Shown piece by piece: positions 18,701 through 27,765 of a DNA stretch of 64,000 bases (position 1 is the first letter of the stretch; every line of letters begins with the position of its first letter). Made by a program: the position numbers and the translations under genes. The stretch lies in the NCBI GenBank assembly GCA_017993235.1, contig JAGONC010000001.1, forward strand, positions 128,880-192,879. Reading direction: 5' to 3'. A model generated the notes under the pieces. The model ran no database searches, was not told where the DNA came from, and was given only the letters and a program-made list of their open reading frames with translations. The stretch comes from Lentimicrobiaceae bacterium (GTDB taxonomy: Bacteria; Bacteroidota; Bacteroidia; Bacteroidales; JAGONC01).

Positions 18701-20214
18701 ACCTGAAGGGAAACAAGCGGGATCCGCACCTGACCGGTCAGGTGAGGATCCGGCGCGGGCAGTTGGGCGTTGGTTTTCTCAATACAAAATACGTCTTTTC
18801 CGATGACATTTATTTTGAGTCTGATCACATTGGATTCAGAAACATGGCTTTCAATGATACCCTGGGAAACTCCGGCACGCTGGATGGTAAGATTTTTCAC
18901 AGGTTTTTTAAGGATTTCCGGCTGGACCTGGCGATTCAGACCAATCGTCTGCTGGGGATCAACACAACGGTTCTGGAGAGTCCCTATTTCTACGGAAAGG
19001 GTATCGCAACCGGTACGGTGACCATCAAAGGCCCGGGTAACAATCTTGCATTCGATATCCGCGCTGCGACAGAAAGGGGTACAGCAATGTATCTGCCCAT
19101 CAGTTATACTGCGGATGTTTCCGATAATCCTTATATCGTCTTTGTGAATCAGACAGATACACTCGTCACGCCCCTTGAAATCCACCATAAGCCAAAAAGC
19201 AAACTGGATCTGAATATGGAAATCCAGGTCACCGATGAAGCGAGTATCCAGATTTTTCTGCCCAGTCAGATGGGAAATATCAAAGTGAACGGAGAAGGCC
19301 TCATGCGGTTTAATATGCCTCCATCGGGTGAAATGGGACTTAATGGGACTTATATCATTGAAGACGGCACCTTTTATTTCACACTCAGAAACCTCATCAG
19401 CAGGACCTTTCATATCCAGTCGGGCAGTAAGATCTCATGGACAGGAGACATGATGGATGCAGATATCAATCTGAAAGCTGTTTACCAGGTAAAACCATCA
19501 CTGAGTACACTGCCAGCCTCATCATCAGTGACGGATTCGTCATTATATAACCAGCGGATCCCGTTGGACTGCATAATTGGACTGACCGGCGACCTGTTCA
19601 ATCCTACCATTCGCTTTGGGCTGGAAATGCCCAATGTCCAGGAAGAATCCATCCGGACCCTGGTGTATAACTCCATCGATACAACCAATGAAGCCCAGCT
19701 TAACCAGCAGATGATCTCCCTGCTGGTGCTGAACAGCTTCAGCCTGAATACCGGCACAAACGTGGCAAGCAGCATGGGATTGAGTTCTTATGATATCCTG
19801 GCCAATCAACTGAACAGCTGGCTTTCACAGATCAGCGATGATTTTGATATCGGCGTGAATTATCAGAAAGGGGATGCAATTTCTCCTGAGCAACTGGAAG
19901 TTGCCCTGTCCACGCAACTTTTTAACGACAGGATCATGGTGAACGGGAACTTTGGGGTTGGAAATTACCGAAATTCTGAAAAGACCAGCAACATTGTTGG
20001 CGACGTGCTGGTGGAAGCCAGGATTACAAAGGATGGACGGTTCAGGGTACGGGCCTACAATAAGACCAATACATATGACCTGTTCAATGATAACGCACCC
20101 TATACACAGGGTGTAGGGATCTCATACAGGAGCGATTTTAACAGGATGAGGGATATTTTTCAGCGTAAACGAAATAAAAAGGTTCATGATGAAAATGACA
20201 CTGTTGTGGATTAA
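15772..20214 (+). CDS. tamB: Translocation and assembly module protein TamB (DUF490 C-terminus)
   Basis: A 1480-residue AsmA/TamB-type bridge protein: an N-terminal inner-membrane anchor (YLILIALLIPVLISGILQV), a very long repetitive beta-strand groove, and a C-terminal DUF490 region (about 1090-1460, with GTYIIEDGTFYFTLRNLISR, LDCIIGLTGDLFNPTIRFG and SFSLNTGTNVASS). Such proteins span the periplasm and move lipid or help outer-membrane protein insertion. The TTG start at 15772 is weakly supported: the upstream frame is open and encodes basic residues (KIIKIRILKIV) expected before such an anchor, so translation may begin at CTG 15760 or another rare codon. The 3' end overlaps the next gene by 29 bases. 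Confidence 0.9.
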   Translation: MYLILIALLIPVLISGILQVGPVQTYVARRVATSLTAKTQCEVTIDKLRIYRLRQLALENLRILDRRDSLLLQVHSMNVDVARIRFREHALKINSLVTSNLMLVLKKYESDSVLNLTHFLSAFVTSDTGTAGKPWQISCAGLEITDGHFIMKDENRLKPPSHVINFSDLDLDSLNAFFSHVSLNADTVSARVNRLQFSEKCGLQLKSFQSQVEVCPSFIHALNTLMVTNDSELDMDLSFLYDDYSGFSDFLHRVSIQASIRPSSLAARDLAHFIPSFFRLSHEIDLSGEINGTVNNLKIRNLSLRYGSNTRLNGDLSMTGLPDISETYMHIKISDLMTFIPDIQRILDEGVAPASVLPENLSPLGTIHITGRFTGFINDFVSFADFRTDLGTISTDLELQATHSRKGIHYKGKIKTSQFDLGTFSQGSAKVGKVSLEAQIKGSGTTRRTAQLQIDGTIDSLDLNNHRFQAISLNGLYNDEKFNGKVNIDDPYIHLAFAGLVDLKGKIPQFDFSAKIGGARLHDLGLIDFDTLGILTTQMNIQLGSKSLDSTFGHLALENTEFITSHSTFTMDRFHLAASQQGPSVKSIELESDYVDGYLKGDFLLARLKSMLSSIIDPHFSAFTNDTAYLADTLSQQDFAFRIDLKNTAPLTDLFLPTLSVSPNSTISGSINSQRYNIQLNVSSDHISYRTFHLNDLRVKANTSVGKLEWEIGAERFFRGKNLPADTTSLGLDDLRIMADMAHDTLFLGLSWNDREPVDVTAGNLSLQLQLEHFPCIEGSIADARLLINGTSWNIGHSNHFVIDSSFVRIDKLDISGEGQQLLINGILSSQPDEILSVSFNPFNLDNLQGVLNNPDLSFGGLAFGNVELSDVFHDPTMIADLRVKEFTFNQELLGDLFIRTEWDNTNKMINTLGEIIYTGNNSSVRVLDLKGTYAPSAKDNNFDFSVSMDNLKIKPIGQFLEGIFTDFSGYASGSLYLKGNKRDPHLTGQVRIRRGQLGVGFLNTKYVFSDDIYFESDHIGFRNMAFNDTLGNSGTLDGKIFHRFFKDFRLDLAIQTNRLLGINTTVLESPYFYGKGIATGTVTIKGPGNNLAFDIRAATERGTAMYLPISYTADVSDNPYIVFVNQTDTLVTPLEIHHKPKSKLDLNMEIQVTDEASIQIFLPSQMGNIKVNGEGLMRFNMPPSGEMGLNGTYIIEDGTFYFTLRNLISRTFHIQSGSKISWTGDMMDADINLKAVYQVKPSLSTLPASSSVTDSSLYNQRIPLDCIIGLTGDLFNPTIRFGLEMPNVQEESIRTLVYNSIDTTNEAQLNQQMISLLVLNSFSLNTGTNVASSMGLSSYDILANQLNSWLSQISDDFDIGVNYQKGDAISPEQLEVALSTQLFNDRIMVNGNFGVGNYRNSEKTSNIVGDVLVEARITKDGRFRVRAYNKTNTYDLFNDNAPYTQGVGISYRSDFNRMRDIFQRKRNKKVHDENDTVVD

Positions 20215-21292
20215 TGCAGTCAGGTTCGTGCTGGCTGCGTTCCTGCTGACGTGTTGGCTGCCAGTAGATGGCCAGGTGACCGTAACCCGTGATGACATGC
20301 CCAATGTGGGTGACACGATCCGCATGAGTTCCACCCCTGGCACAGCAGGAATTGATTATGCACTGACCGGTGAGAATTATCACTGGGACTTTTCCGCTCT
20401 GGTACCTGTCTCACAACAGATCGACACTTTTGTCAGCGTCAGCTCAACTCCTTTTCTCTACCGGATTGTATTTACTTCTTCTGTTGCCTCGATTGCCCGT
20501 CCTGAACCGGATGTGGATTTCATCCCGGATTATCCGGTAACCGATGTGTTCACCTACTTCAAAGAATCTGATGTGCAATTCCATGAGGCTGGTGTCGCCC
20601 TCACCCTTTCGGGATTACCGCTTCCGGTGAAATACGATGAACCGGATGTACTGTACACTTTCCCCATGCATTATGGGAATATCGACAGCTGTCATGCGAG
20701 TGTCGAACTGGCAATCCCCGATCTTTTTTATTTCAGTATGGACAGGACCAGAAAAAATACGGTTGATGGATGGGGATCGCTGACCACACCCTTTGGAACC
20801 TTTGACGTCCTTCGAATGAAATCTGAAGTTGTTGAGCTGGATAGCCTCTACATCGACAGCCTGAATATGGGATATGTGGTCCCAAGAAATTATATCCAGT
20901 ATAAATGGATGGGAAATGGATTTGGAATCCCCCTTTTGCAGATCGATGAAGAGGGATTGTTGCCTACGGTTACCTATATCGACTCGCTCAGGATGGTAAT
21001 GGCGGTTCCCGACTTACCTGTTCACGCAGAGCAGGTCAGGGTCTATCCCAATCCGACTCGTGAATCGCTGACCATGGAGTGGGAAAATGGTTCCTATGGG
21101 ACAGCCCTGATCAGGATCTGTGACTCCAGGGGTCAGGATATTTACCAGAGAGAGATCCGATTGACCGGAAGAGGCTGGATAAAGGAATCCATTTCGCTGC
21201 AGGAACTTAATCTGGAGAACGGTATATACCTTATCAGCCTTACGGTGAACGATGATCCTCCCGTAATGAAAAAAATAATCTACCATCCATGA
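20186..21292 (+). CDS. Secreted protein with T9SS C-terminal sorting domain, body unassigned
   Basis: A 368-residue exported protein. Residues 1-30 are a signal peptide (INAVRFVLAAFLLTCWL, cut near VDGQ). The body (31-275) is beta-rich and I cannot assign it to a named family. The last 80 residues look like a T9SS type A sorting domain: VRVYPNPTRESLTMEW, LIRICDSRGQDIYQRE, LENGIYLISLTVND and a basic end KKIIYHP. It starts inside the tamB 3' end (ATG at 20186, 20189 or 20195), and its stop overlaps the helicase start by four bases, so all three are probably co-transcribed. Confidence 0.82.
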   Translation: MMKMTLLWINAVRFVLAAFLLTCWLPVDGQVTVTRDDMPNVGDTIRMSSTPGTAGIDYALTGENYHWDFSALVPVSQQIDTFVSVSSTPFLYRIVFTSSVASIARPEPDVDFIPDYPVTDVFTYFKESDVQFHEAGVALTLSGLPLPVKYDEPDVLYTFPMHYGNIDSCHASVELAIPDLFYFSMDRTRKNTVDGWGSLTTPFGTFDVLRMKSEVVELDSLYIDSLNMGYVVPRNYIQYKWMGNGFGIPLLQIDEEGLLPTVTYIDSLRMVMAVPDLPVHAEQVRVYPNPTRESLTMEWENGSYGTALIRICDSRGQDIYQREIRLTGRGWIKESISLQELNLENGIYLISLTVNDDPPVMKKIIYHP

Positions 21293-24200
21293 GTTTTGAG
21301 GTCTTCAGCTCATCGGCCGGTTCAGGTAAAACCTTTACCCTTGTAAAGGAATACCTGAAGATTGTACTCCTGGATCCATACCGTTACCGGCATATCCTGG
21401 CCATTACCTTCACCAACAAGGCGGCTAACGAAATGAAATCCAGGATTGTCAGAAGCCTTACCTTTCTGGCGGGAACGGTTGGGGATTCCAGCGAAAATAA
21501 TAAAGCCGATCTGCTATCCACACTGTGCAGGGAGACTGCATTGTCCCCTGAACTGATCCGACAGCGGTCGGGCAAGGCCCTGACACTTATTTTACATCAT
21601 TACGCTGATTTTGCCGTTTCCACGATCGACAGTTTTGTTTACCGGATCATGCGGACATTTGCCTATGATCTGCAGATACCCGTTGATTTTGATGTGGAAA
21701 TGGACAAGGACAGGCTGATTGCCAAAGCAGTCGATCTTTTGATCAGCAAAGCAGGGACGGATGAGCAGATCACCCGCATGCTGGTCGGCTTTACGGAATA
21801 CAAAGCATCCGAGGAGTATCAATGGCAAATAGAGGGTGATCTGCAAAGCTTTTCGGAGAACCTCATCAATGAAGATGGCTATGATCAGCTGAACCGCCTG
21901 CGGGATCTTTCGCTGGACGATTTTTATCATCTTCGCAACCGGCTTTCGGGAAACATCAGGAAATTCGATGAGGTGCTCTCAGGAAAGGCAAAATCGATCC
22001 TGTCGCTGATCACTACTCACGGAATCTCTCCCGGAGCGTTCCATTACAAGGAACGGGGATTTTACGGATTTGTTGACCGGATCGCCCGCCGGGATTATGA
22101 GAAGTTGACCCCCGGAAAATATGTGCTGGATACCCTGGACAAGGGTAAATGGTGCTCATCCGATGCTTCGGAAATGGAACGAAAGACCATCCAGATCCTT
22201 CAGACTGAATTGCTGCACCTGTTCAGGGAAATGATGGTCTTTGCCGATCAGCAAAAACAGACTTTTATTCTGTTCAAACTGCTGCACCAGAATATCTATC
22301 CCATGGCCTTGCTCAATGAGATCGAAAAGGTCATGGAAGAGCTGCGGCAACAAACGGGATCCATCCATATTTCGGAATTTAACAAGCGCATCGCTGACAT
22401 CGTAATCCATGAAGCGGTTCCTTTCATTTACGAGCGGCTGGGCGAAAAATATACTCATTACCTCGTCGATGAGTTTCAGGATACTTCTGTCCTGCAGTGG
22501 CACAACCTGTTGCCGCTGGTCGAAAATTCGCTCGCAGACGGTTATTTCAACATGATCGTAGGCGATCCCAAGCAATCCATATACCGTTGGAGGAACGGAG
22601 AGGTGGAGCAATTCATCCACTTACCCCAAATTTACAAACGACGCAACACAGCGGCTGATATCGAACGCGAAAAAGCACTGGAACGTCACTACCATCCCAA
22701 TGCGCTGACGATCAATTACCGATCATCCGAAGAGATCGTACACTTTAACAACTCTTTCTTTCAATATATCAGGAATTTACTGCCCGGGAATCTGATGGAT
22801 ATCTACAGGGATGTCGTACAGAAGCCCGCGTTGCAGGGAGAGGGTGGATATATTCATATCGAATTCTTTGATAAGGAAAATGACGAGAATGGATTTGAGC
22901 AGTATAACCTCCGGCGTGTGCATGAAATCATCCTTGAAGTGATCGCTGATAAGTATGCTCTGAGCCGGATCGCTATTTTGTGCCGAACCAATGATGATGC
23001 AAGCAGCCTGGCCCGGTTCCTGCTTGAACAGGGTATTCAGGTCGTTTCATCCGAGTCGCTGCTCCTGAAAAACTCCCCGGAAGTTGTATTCCTGATATCT
23101 GCGATGACCTTCCTCAGCCACCCTGATTCCCTGTCTGAGATTGCGCTCATCCGGTACCTGACGGATCAGCGTATGATCCCTCAGAATGAATGGGATGTGG
23201 GCCTGATCAGGAATGAAAAAGGAAAGGTGTATGATCCTGAGCCCTTTCTTTCCATCCTGCTTCAACATGGCTACGGCATTGATCCTGACGTTCTCGTCCG
23301 GCTACCGGTCTATGAAATGGTGGAAACATTGATCCGTATCTTTTCATTTCGTGAAAGGAAAGATCCCTTTATTCAGTTTTTTCTGGATACCGTTCTTGAT
23401 TTTTCCTGCAAATCCGGCAATGGACTGAAAGAGTTTCTGACCTGGTGGGACGACAAAAAGGACACATTGTCGATCATTGCCCCACAGGGATCGGAAGCCG
23501 TTCAGATCATGACCATTCACAAGGCCAAGGGGCTTCAATTCCCGGTGGTAATTTATCCTTTTGCTGATGAAGAACTTAAAATGACAAAACGTTTCTTCTG
23601 GCTGGAGATGAACAATCCGGAAATACCGGAATTGCCTGTGGCTATACTGAAGGCATCAGGGAAGTTAAAGGAGGCGGGCTACCAGGACCTGTATGAGGAA
23701 GAGCAGAACAAATCGTACCTCGATATGGTCAACCTTCTTTATGTCGTAATGACCCGGGCTTCCAGCAGGCTGTATGTCATTACCTCCAAACCTGCAAAGG
23801 ATTCAGCTTCATTCCTATCGGTACCACAGCTTTTCTATACCTACCTGACCTCTGTTGACAGGATTGGAGAGGGGAGGGCAACTTTCGAGACGGGAAGAAA
23901 AATCCCCTTTCCCAGCATTAAGTCCATTGACGACCGGCACAAAGACTCATTTTCCCGCGGATTCAATCTTATCTCAAATGACTGGAGGCAAAAGGCGCAC
24001 CTGAGCTTTCAGGCAGCCGAATCCTGGGATGCTGACCAACCGGACAGAAACCGCGAATGGGGAAAACTGGTGCACAAGGTCATGTCATCTCTTCATACAT
24101 CCGATGATATTCCACAGGTCACTTCTGCCTTGCTTACTTATGGTCTTGTGGATGATGAACAAAAAGTCCGGCTCGAAAATATGATTTTCGGGATCATTTC

Positions 24201-24474
24201 CCATCCTTTGATTAAAAGTTTTTTTTCCGGAGACCAAACCATTAAGACGGAAGCTGAAATCCTGCTGCCTTCAGGTATGTCATACCGGCCTGACCGGCTA
24301 CTCATCAAGGATGAGCAGGCCATTGTCATCGATTACAAAACAGGTACACCCTCCGGGGACCATGAGAAACAATTGCGATTCTATGGTAAATTGCTGCATG
24401 ACATGGGATTCTTCCTCGTTGATATGTATCTGGTCTATCTTAATGATGAGATCAGCCTGGTAAAGGTGAATTAA
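21289..24474 (+). CDS. AddA/RecB-type UvrD helicase with C-terminal PD-(D/E)XK nuclease
   Basis: A 1061-residue superfamily 1 helicase-nuclease for double-strand break end processing. Motifs seen: Walker A SSSAGSGKTFTLVKEYL (near residue 7), ITFTNKAANEMKSR (Ia), DEFQDTSVLQW (II), VGDPKQSIYRWRNGE (III), MTIHKAKGLQFPVVIYPF (V), LYVVMTRASSRLYVIT (VI), and a nuclease block with GKLVHKVM and IDYKTG. Both activities appear intact. AddA normally works with an AddB-type subunit, often encoded adjacently; none is visible here, as the upstream gene is a T9SS cargo and the downstream gene is selU. The ATG overlaps the preceding stop (ATGA). Confidence 0.92.
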   Translation: MSFEVFSSSAGSGKTFTLVKEYLKIVLLDPYRYRHILAITFTNKAANEMKSRIVRSLTFLAGTVGDSSENNKADLLSTLCRETALSPELIRQRSGKALTLILHHYADFAVSTIDSFVYRIMRTFAYDLQIPVDFDVEMDKDRLIAKAVDLLISKAGTDEQITRMLVGFTEYKASEEYQWQIEGDLQSFSENLINEDGYDQLNRLRDLSLDDFYHLRNRLSGNIRKFDEVLSGKAKSILSLITTHGISPGAFHYKERGFYGFVDRIARRDYEKLTPGKYVLDTLDKGKWCSSDASEMERKTIQILQTELLHLFREMMVFADQQKQTFILFKLLHQNIYPMALLNEIEKVMEELRQQTGSIHISEFNKRIADIVIHEAVPFIYERLGEKYTHYLVDEFQDTSVLQWHNLLPLVENSLADGYFNMIVGDPKQSIYRWRNGEVEQFIHLPQIYKRRNTAADIEREKALERHYHPNALTINYRSSEEIVHFNNSFFQYIRNLLPGNLMDIYRDVVQKPALQGEGGYIHIEFFDKENDENGFEQYNLRRVHEIILEVIADKYALSRIAILCRTNDDASSLARFLLEQGIQVVSSESLLLKNSPEVVFLISAMTFLSHPDSLSEIALIRYLTDQRMIPQNEWDVGLIRNEKGKVYDPEPFLSILLQHGYGIDPDVLVRLPVYEMVETLIRIFSFRERKDPFIQFFLDTVLDFSCKSGNGLKEFLTWWDDKKDTLSIIAPQGSEAVQIMTIHKAKGLQFPVVIYPFADEELKMTKRFFWLEMNNPEIPELPVAILKASGKLKEAGYQDLYEEEQNKSYLDMVNLLYVVMTRASSRLYVITSKPAKDSASFLSVPQLFYTYLTSVDRIGEGRATFETGRKIPFPSIKSIDDRHKDSFSRGFNLISNDWRQKAHLSFQAAESWDADQPDRNREWGKLVHKVMSSLHTSDDIPQVTSALLTYGLVDDEQKVRLENMIFGIISHPLIKSFFSGDQTIKTEAEILLPSGMSYRPDRLLIKDEQAIVIDYKTGTPSGDHEKQLRFYGKLLHDMGFFLVDMYLVYLNDEISLVKVN

Positions 24475-24476
24475 TG

Positions 24477-24484
24477 TAATTTTG
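24477..24484 (+). promoter_or_regulatory. -7 box TAATTTTG for the selenium module
   Basis: Matches TAnnTTTG two bases after the helicase stop and 13 bases before the selU ATG, giving the selU-nifS/selD pair its own promoter. Confidence 0.6.
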
Positions 24485-24497
24485 TCCCTTTGCACCG

Positions 24498-25535
24498 ATG
24501 ATCAAACACATTGAAATCACCGAGCTGGTTGGATTATTGGATTCCCTGCCCCTGATCGATGTCAGGTCACCGAAGGAGTTTCATAACGGACATATTCCGG
24601 GCGCCGTCAATCTTCCTCTTTTTGATGACGCAGAGCGTGCGCAGGTGGGTACGCGTTATACCCGGGCCGGACGATTTGCATCCGTCCAGCTGGGATTGGA
24701 TCTGGTGGCCCATAAACTTTCATCCTTCCTGAAAACAGTCCGGGAACTTGCTCCGGGAGGCGAACTGCTCATACACTGCTGGAGGGGTGGGCTGAGAAGT
24801 GCAAGCATGGCCTGGCTGTTCGACCTGGCCGGAATGAACGTTTTGGTACTCACAGGAGGTTACAGGGCTTACCGGCATTTCATTCGTCAGGAACTGGGTC
24901 AACCTGCCCGGCTGATCGTTCTGGCCGGAAAGACCGGCAGCGGAAAGACTGCGATCCTGAGAGCGATATCTCAGATGGGACATCAGGTACTTGATCTGGA
25001 AATGATAGCAAACCATAAGGGTTCTGTTTTTGGTGGTCTGGGAATGATGCCGCAGACAACCAATGAGCAGTTTGAAAATGATCTGCATTCAGTTTGGAGG
25101 AAACTGGACCTGTCAATGCCCGTCTGGATGGAGGATGAAAGTCTATCCATTGGATCCGTTACCATCCCGGAACCCCTGTTCAGCCAGTTGCTGAGAAGTC
25201 CTGTCCTGGAGATCGATGTCCCTTTTGGCAAGCGCGTTGCTCGCCTCGTCGATGAATATTCGGCCTTTTCAGAAGAATCTCTGATTTCCTGTGTCAGACG
25301 GATCGAAAAGAAACTGGGCGGTGACAATACCCACAAAGCGATTGATTCCATCAGGGAGGGTAATTTCACACGGACGGCAGAAATCCTGTTGACCTATTAT
25401 GACAAGGCGTACCAGAAAAGCCTCCAGAACAGGGCAGACCAGGTCAGCCGTATCAGGTTACAGTTACAGCAAGACGAGCCTGTAACCAATGCCCATTACC
25501 TGCTCAGATATTATTTTTCTAATGAGAATTTATAA
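24498..25535 (+). CDS. selU: tRNA 2-selenouridine synthase SelU/MnmH
   Basis: SelU replaces sulfur with selenium in the wobble 2-thiouridine of tRNAs, using selenophosphate. The 345-residue protein has an N-terminal rhodanese domain with LPLIDVRSPKEFHNGHIPGA, the catalytic cysteine in LLIHCWRGGLRSASMAW, and a C-terminal P-loop domain with VLAGKTGSGKTAILRAI. The length is slightly under E. coli MnmH. The next gene, nine bases downstream, supplies selenophosphate (desulfurase-SelD fusion), so the two genes form a compact selenouridine pathway. Confidence 0.95.
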   Translation: MIKHIEITELVGLLDSLPLIDVRSPKEFHNGHIPGAVNLPLFDDAERAQVGTRYTRAGRFASVQLGLDLVAHKLSSFLKTVRELAPGGELLIHCWRGGLRSASMAWLFDLAGMNVLVLTGGYRAYRHFIRQELGQPARLIVLAGKTGSGKTAILRAISQMGHQVLDLEMIANHKGSVFGGLGMMPQTTNEQFENDLHSVWRKLDLSMPVWMEDESLSIGSVTIPEPLFSQLLRSPVLEIDVPFGKRVARLVDEYSAFSEESLISCVRRIEKKLGGDNTHKAIDSIREGNFTRTAEILLTYYDKAYQKSLQNRADQVSRIRLQLQQDEPVTNAHYLLRYYFSNENL

Positions 25536-25544
25536 CGATAGGCC

Positions 25545-27755
25545 ATGGATGATTTGATCTATCTCGATTTTAATGCTACAACACCCATTGATCATGAAGT
25601 TGCTACTGCGATGCGTCCCTTCCTGGATGAACAGTTTGGAAATCCTTCTTCTATGCACCGGTTTGGGACGGAAGCCCGAAAGGCCGTAGAAGCAGCCCGT
25701 GCCCGCGTGGCCATGCTGCTGGGCAGCAAACCGGAAGAGATCGTGTTCACCAGCGGAGGCACAGAGTCCAACAATATGGCCATAAAAGGTATGGCACGGG
25801 CAAACAGCAACCGCGGAAACCATATCATCACCAGTGCTGTTGAACACCCTGCGGTACTGGAAGTTTGCCATTATCTTTCCCGGAATGGATTCAGGATCAC
25901 CCTCCTGCCGGTAGACCGGTTTGGCATGGTGGATCCGGATGACCTGAAAAAGGCAATCACTCCGCAGACCATTCTGGTGACGATCATGCATGCGAACAAT
26001 GAGGTCGGTACCATCCAACCGGTCAAAGACCTGGCGCTGGTGTGCCGATCGCATGGCATTCCCTTTCATTCGGATGCAGCCCAATCGGTCGGGAAAATTC
26101 CCGTCGTTGTGGATGAAATGGGCGTTGACCTGCTCAGCGTGGCCGGTCATAAATTTTATGCACCCAAAGGGGTCGGGGCGCTGTATATCCGGTCAGGACT
26201 TGCTCCTGAAAAGCTGATACATGGTGCGGATCATGAACACAACCGGCGGGCAGGTACCGAGAACCTGCTGGAAATTGTCGGAATGGGGAAAGCCTGTGAA
26301 ATCGCACAGCGTGACCTTCCACAGGTGTCAGCCCATTTGAGAACCATGCGGGATCGGCTGTATAACGGATTGACGGAACGGTTGCCGGATGTCAGGCTCA
26401 ACGGTCATCCCGAGCATCGCCTGCCCAATACGCTCAGCCTGGGATTCAGCGGGCTCGATATCAATACGTTGCTGAGCGATCTGCCCGAGATCGCTGCTTC
26501 AGCAGGTGCGGCTTGTCACGCCGACGGCCAGACCGTATCATCCGTGCTTCAGGCAATGCGGGTTCCGGAGGAATATGCACTGGGAACCGTCCGGCTGTCG
26601 GTCGGGAAATATACTACTGCGGCAGAGATCGACAGGGCAGTCGAAATCATTTCGGAGAAAGTGATGACACTGACCACGACCCGCGACGTGGAATACCATG
26701 AGTTTCAACCCGATAAGGAGGTCAGGCTTACCCGCTATACTCACGGACTGGGCTGTGCATGCAAGCTGCGGCCACAGGAACTGGAACAGGTGCTTAAGGC
26801 ACTTCCACTCCCGGTTGACCGGAATGTATTGGTGGATGTTCAGACCAATGACGATGCAGCCGTTTACCGCATCAGCGAAGATCTGGCCATCGTACAAACG
26901 GTCGATTTTTTCACTCCCATCGTGGATGATCCCTATAGTTTCGGGGCCATAGCCGCTGCCAATGCTTTGAGTGATGTTTATGCCATGGGGGCCGAGCCAC
27001 GCTTTGCACTCAATATTGTCGGATTTCCCAGTAAACGCCTTCCCCTTGAGGTACTTGGACAGATCCTCAGGGGCGCACAGGATAAAGCAATGGAGGCAGG
27101 TGTGAGCATCCTGGGCGGCCACTCTGTGGAAGATACGGAACCTAAATTTGGCATGGCTGTCACGGGTTTTATCCATCCCGATAGAATCCTGACCAATGCC
27201 AGTGCAAAAACAGGTGATGCCCTGATCCTGACAAAACCCATTGGTATGGGCATTCTGACAACCGCCCTGAAAAGGGAGATGGTCAGTCGTGAGGTCGAAA
27301 AAAAGATCATCGCCCTGATGAGCGAATTAAACCTGAAAGCCTACAGGGTAATGATGAACTATCCTGTAAATGCATGCACCGACGTGACCGGTTTTGGGCT
27401 CCTGGGTCACCTGAAGGAAATGACTGAGGCCAGCGGTTGCGATGCGGAAGTAGTGGCTTCTGCTATTCCTGTTGTCGAAGAAACCTGGGACATGATCCGC
27501 TTGAATATGATCTCCGGGGGTACCCTGTCCAACGCTGACTTCGTTGCGAATATGACCGACTGGGACCCTACTGTCGGACAGGAGACCCGGATGGTTCTGT
27601 GCGATGCCCAGACCTCTGGTGGCCTGCTGATAGCATTGCCGGAGCAATTTGCGGTGAATTTACTGAAAGACATGCACAGCAATGGATTGAAGTCCGCTGC
27701 ACGAATTGGGTCCATTCTCCATGAGGGTAAAGGAAGAATACGAGTAAGATCATAA
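25545..27755 (+). CDS. selD: Fusion of NifS-type cysteine desulfurase/selenocysteine lyase and selenophosphate synthetase SelD
   Basis: A single 736-residue ORF encodes two enzymes. Residues 1-375 are a PLP cysteine desulfurase: LDFNATTP, FTSGGTESNNMAIKG, HSDAAQSVGK, the PLP lysine at 203 in SVAGHKFYAPKG, and the catalytic cysteine at 324 in SAGAACHADGQT. Residues about 390-736 are SelD: RYTHGLGCACKLRP with the active-site Cys404 and Lys407, DDAAVY, TVDFFTPIVDDPYSFG, ANALSDVYAMGA, and LGGHSVEDTEPKFG. The first half can release selenium from selenocysteine (or mobilise it from other sources) and the second makes selenophosphate, a direct channel for the adjacent selU. No stop or frameshift separates the halves. 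Confidence 0.95.
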   Translation: MDDLIYLDFNATTPIDHEVATAMRPFLDEQFGNPSSMHRFGTEARKAVEAARARVAMLLGSKPEEIVFTSGGTESNNMAIKGMARANSNRGNHIITSAVEHPAVLEVCHYLSRNGFRITLLPVDRFGMVDPDDLKKAITPQTILVTIMHANNEVGTIQPVKDLALVCRSHGIPFHSDAAQSVGKIPVVVDEMGVDLLSVAGHKFYAPKGVGALYIRSGLAPEKLIHGADHEHNRRAGTENLLEIVGMGKACEIAQRDLPQVSAHLRTMRDRLYNGLTERLPDVRLNGHPEHRLPNTLSLGFSGLDINTLLSDLPEIAASAGAACHADGQTVSSVLQAMRVPEEYALGTVRLSVGKYTTAAEIDRAVEIISEKVMTLTTTRDVEYHEFQPDKEVRLTRYTHGLGCACKLRPQELEQVLKALPLPVDRNVLVDVQTNDDAAVYRISEDLAIVQTVDFFTPIVDDPYSFGAIAAANALSDVYAMGAEPRFALNIVGFPSKRLPLEVLGQILRGAQDKAMEAGVSILGGHSVEDTEPKFGMAVTGFIHPDRILTNASAKTGDALILTKPIGMGILTTALKREMVSREVEKKIIALMSELNLKAYRVMMNYPVNACTDVTGFGLLGHLKEMTEASGCDAEVVASAIPVVEETWDMIRLNMISGGTLSNADFVANMTDWDPTVGQETRMVLCDAQTSGGLLIALPEQFAVNLLKDMHSNGLKSAARIGSILHEGKGRIRVRS

Positions 27756-27765
27756 TCCCTGACCG

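Noticed and set aside
21289..24474. Defence system built on the helicase-nuclease
   Set aside because: Motif set and order match AddA/RecB repair enzymes; neighbours are tamB, a T9SS cargo gene and selU, with no defence genes.
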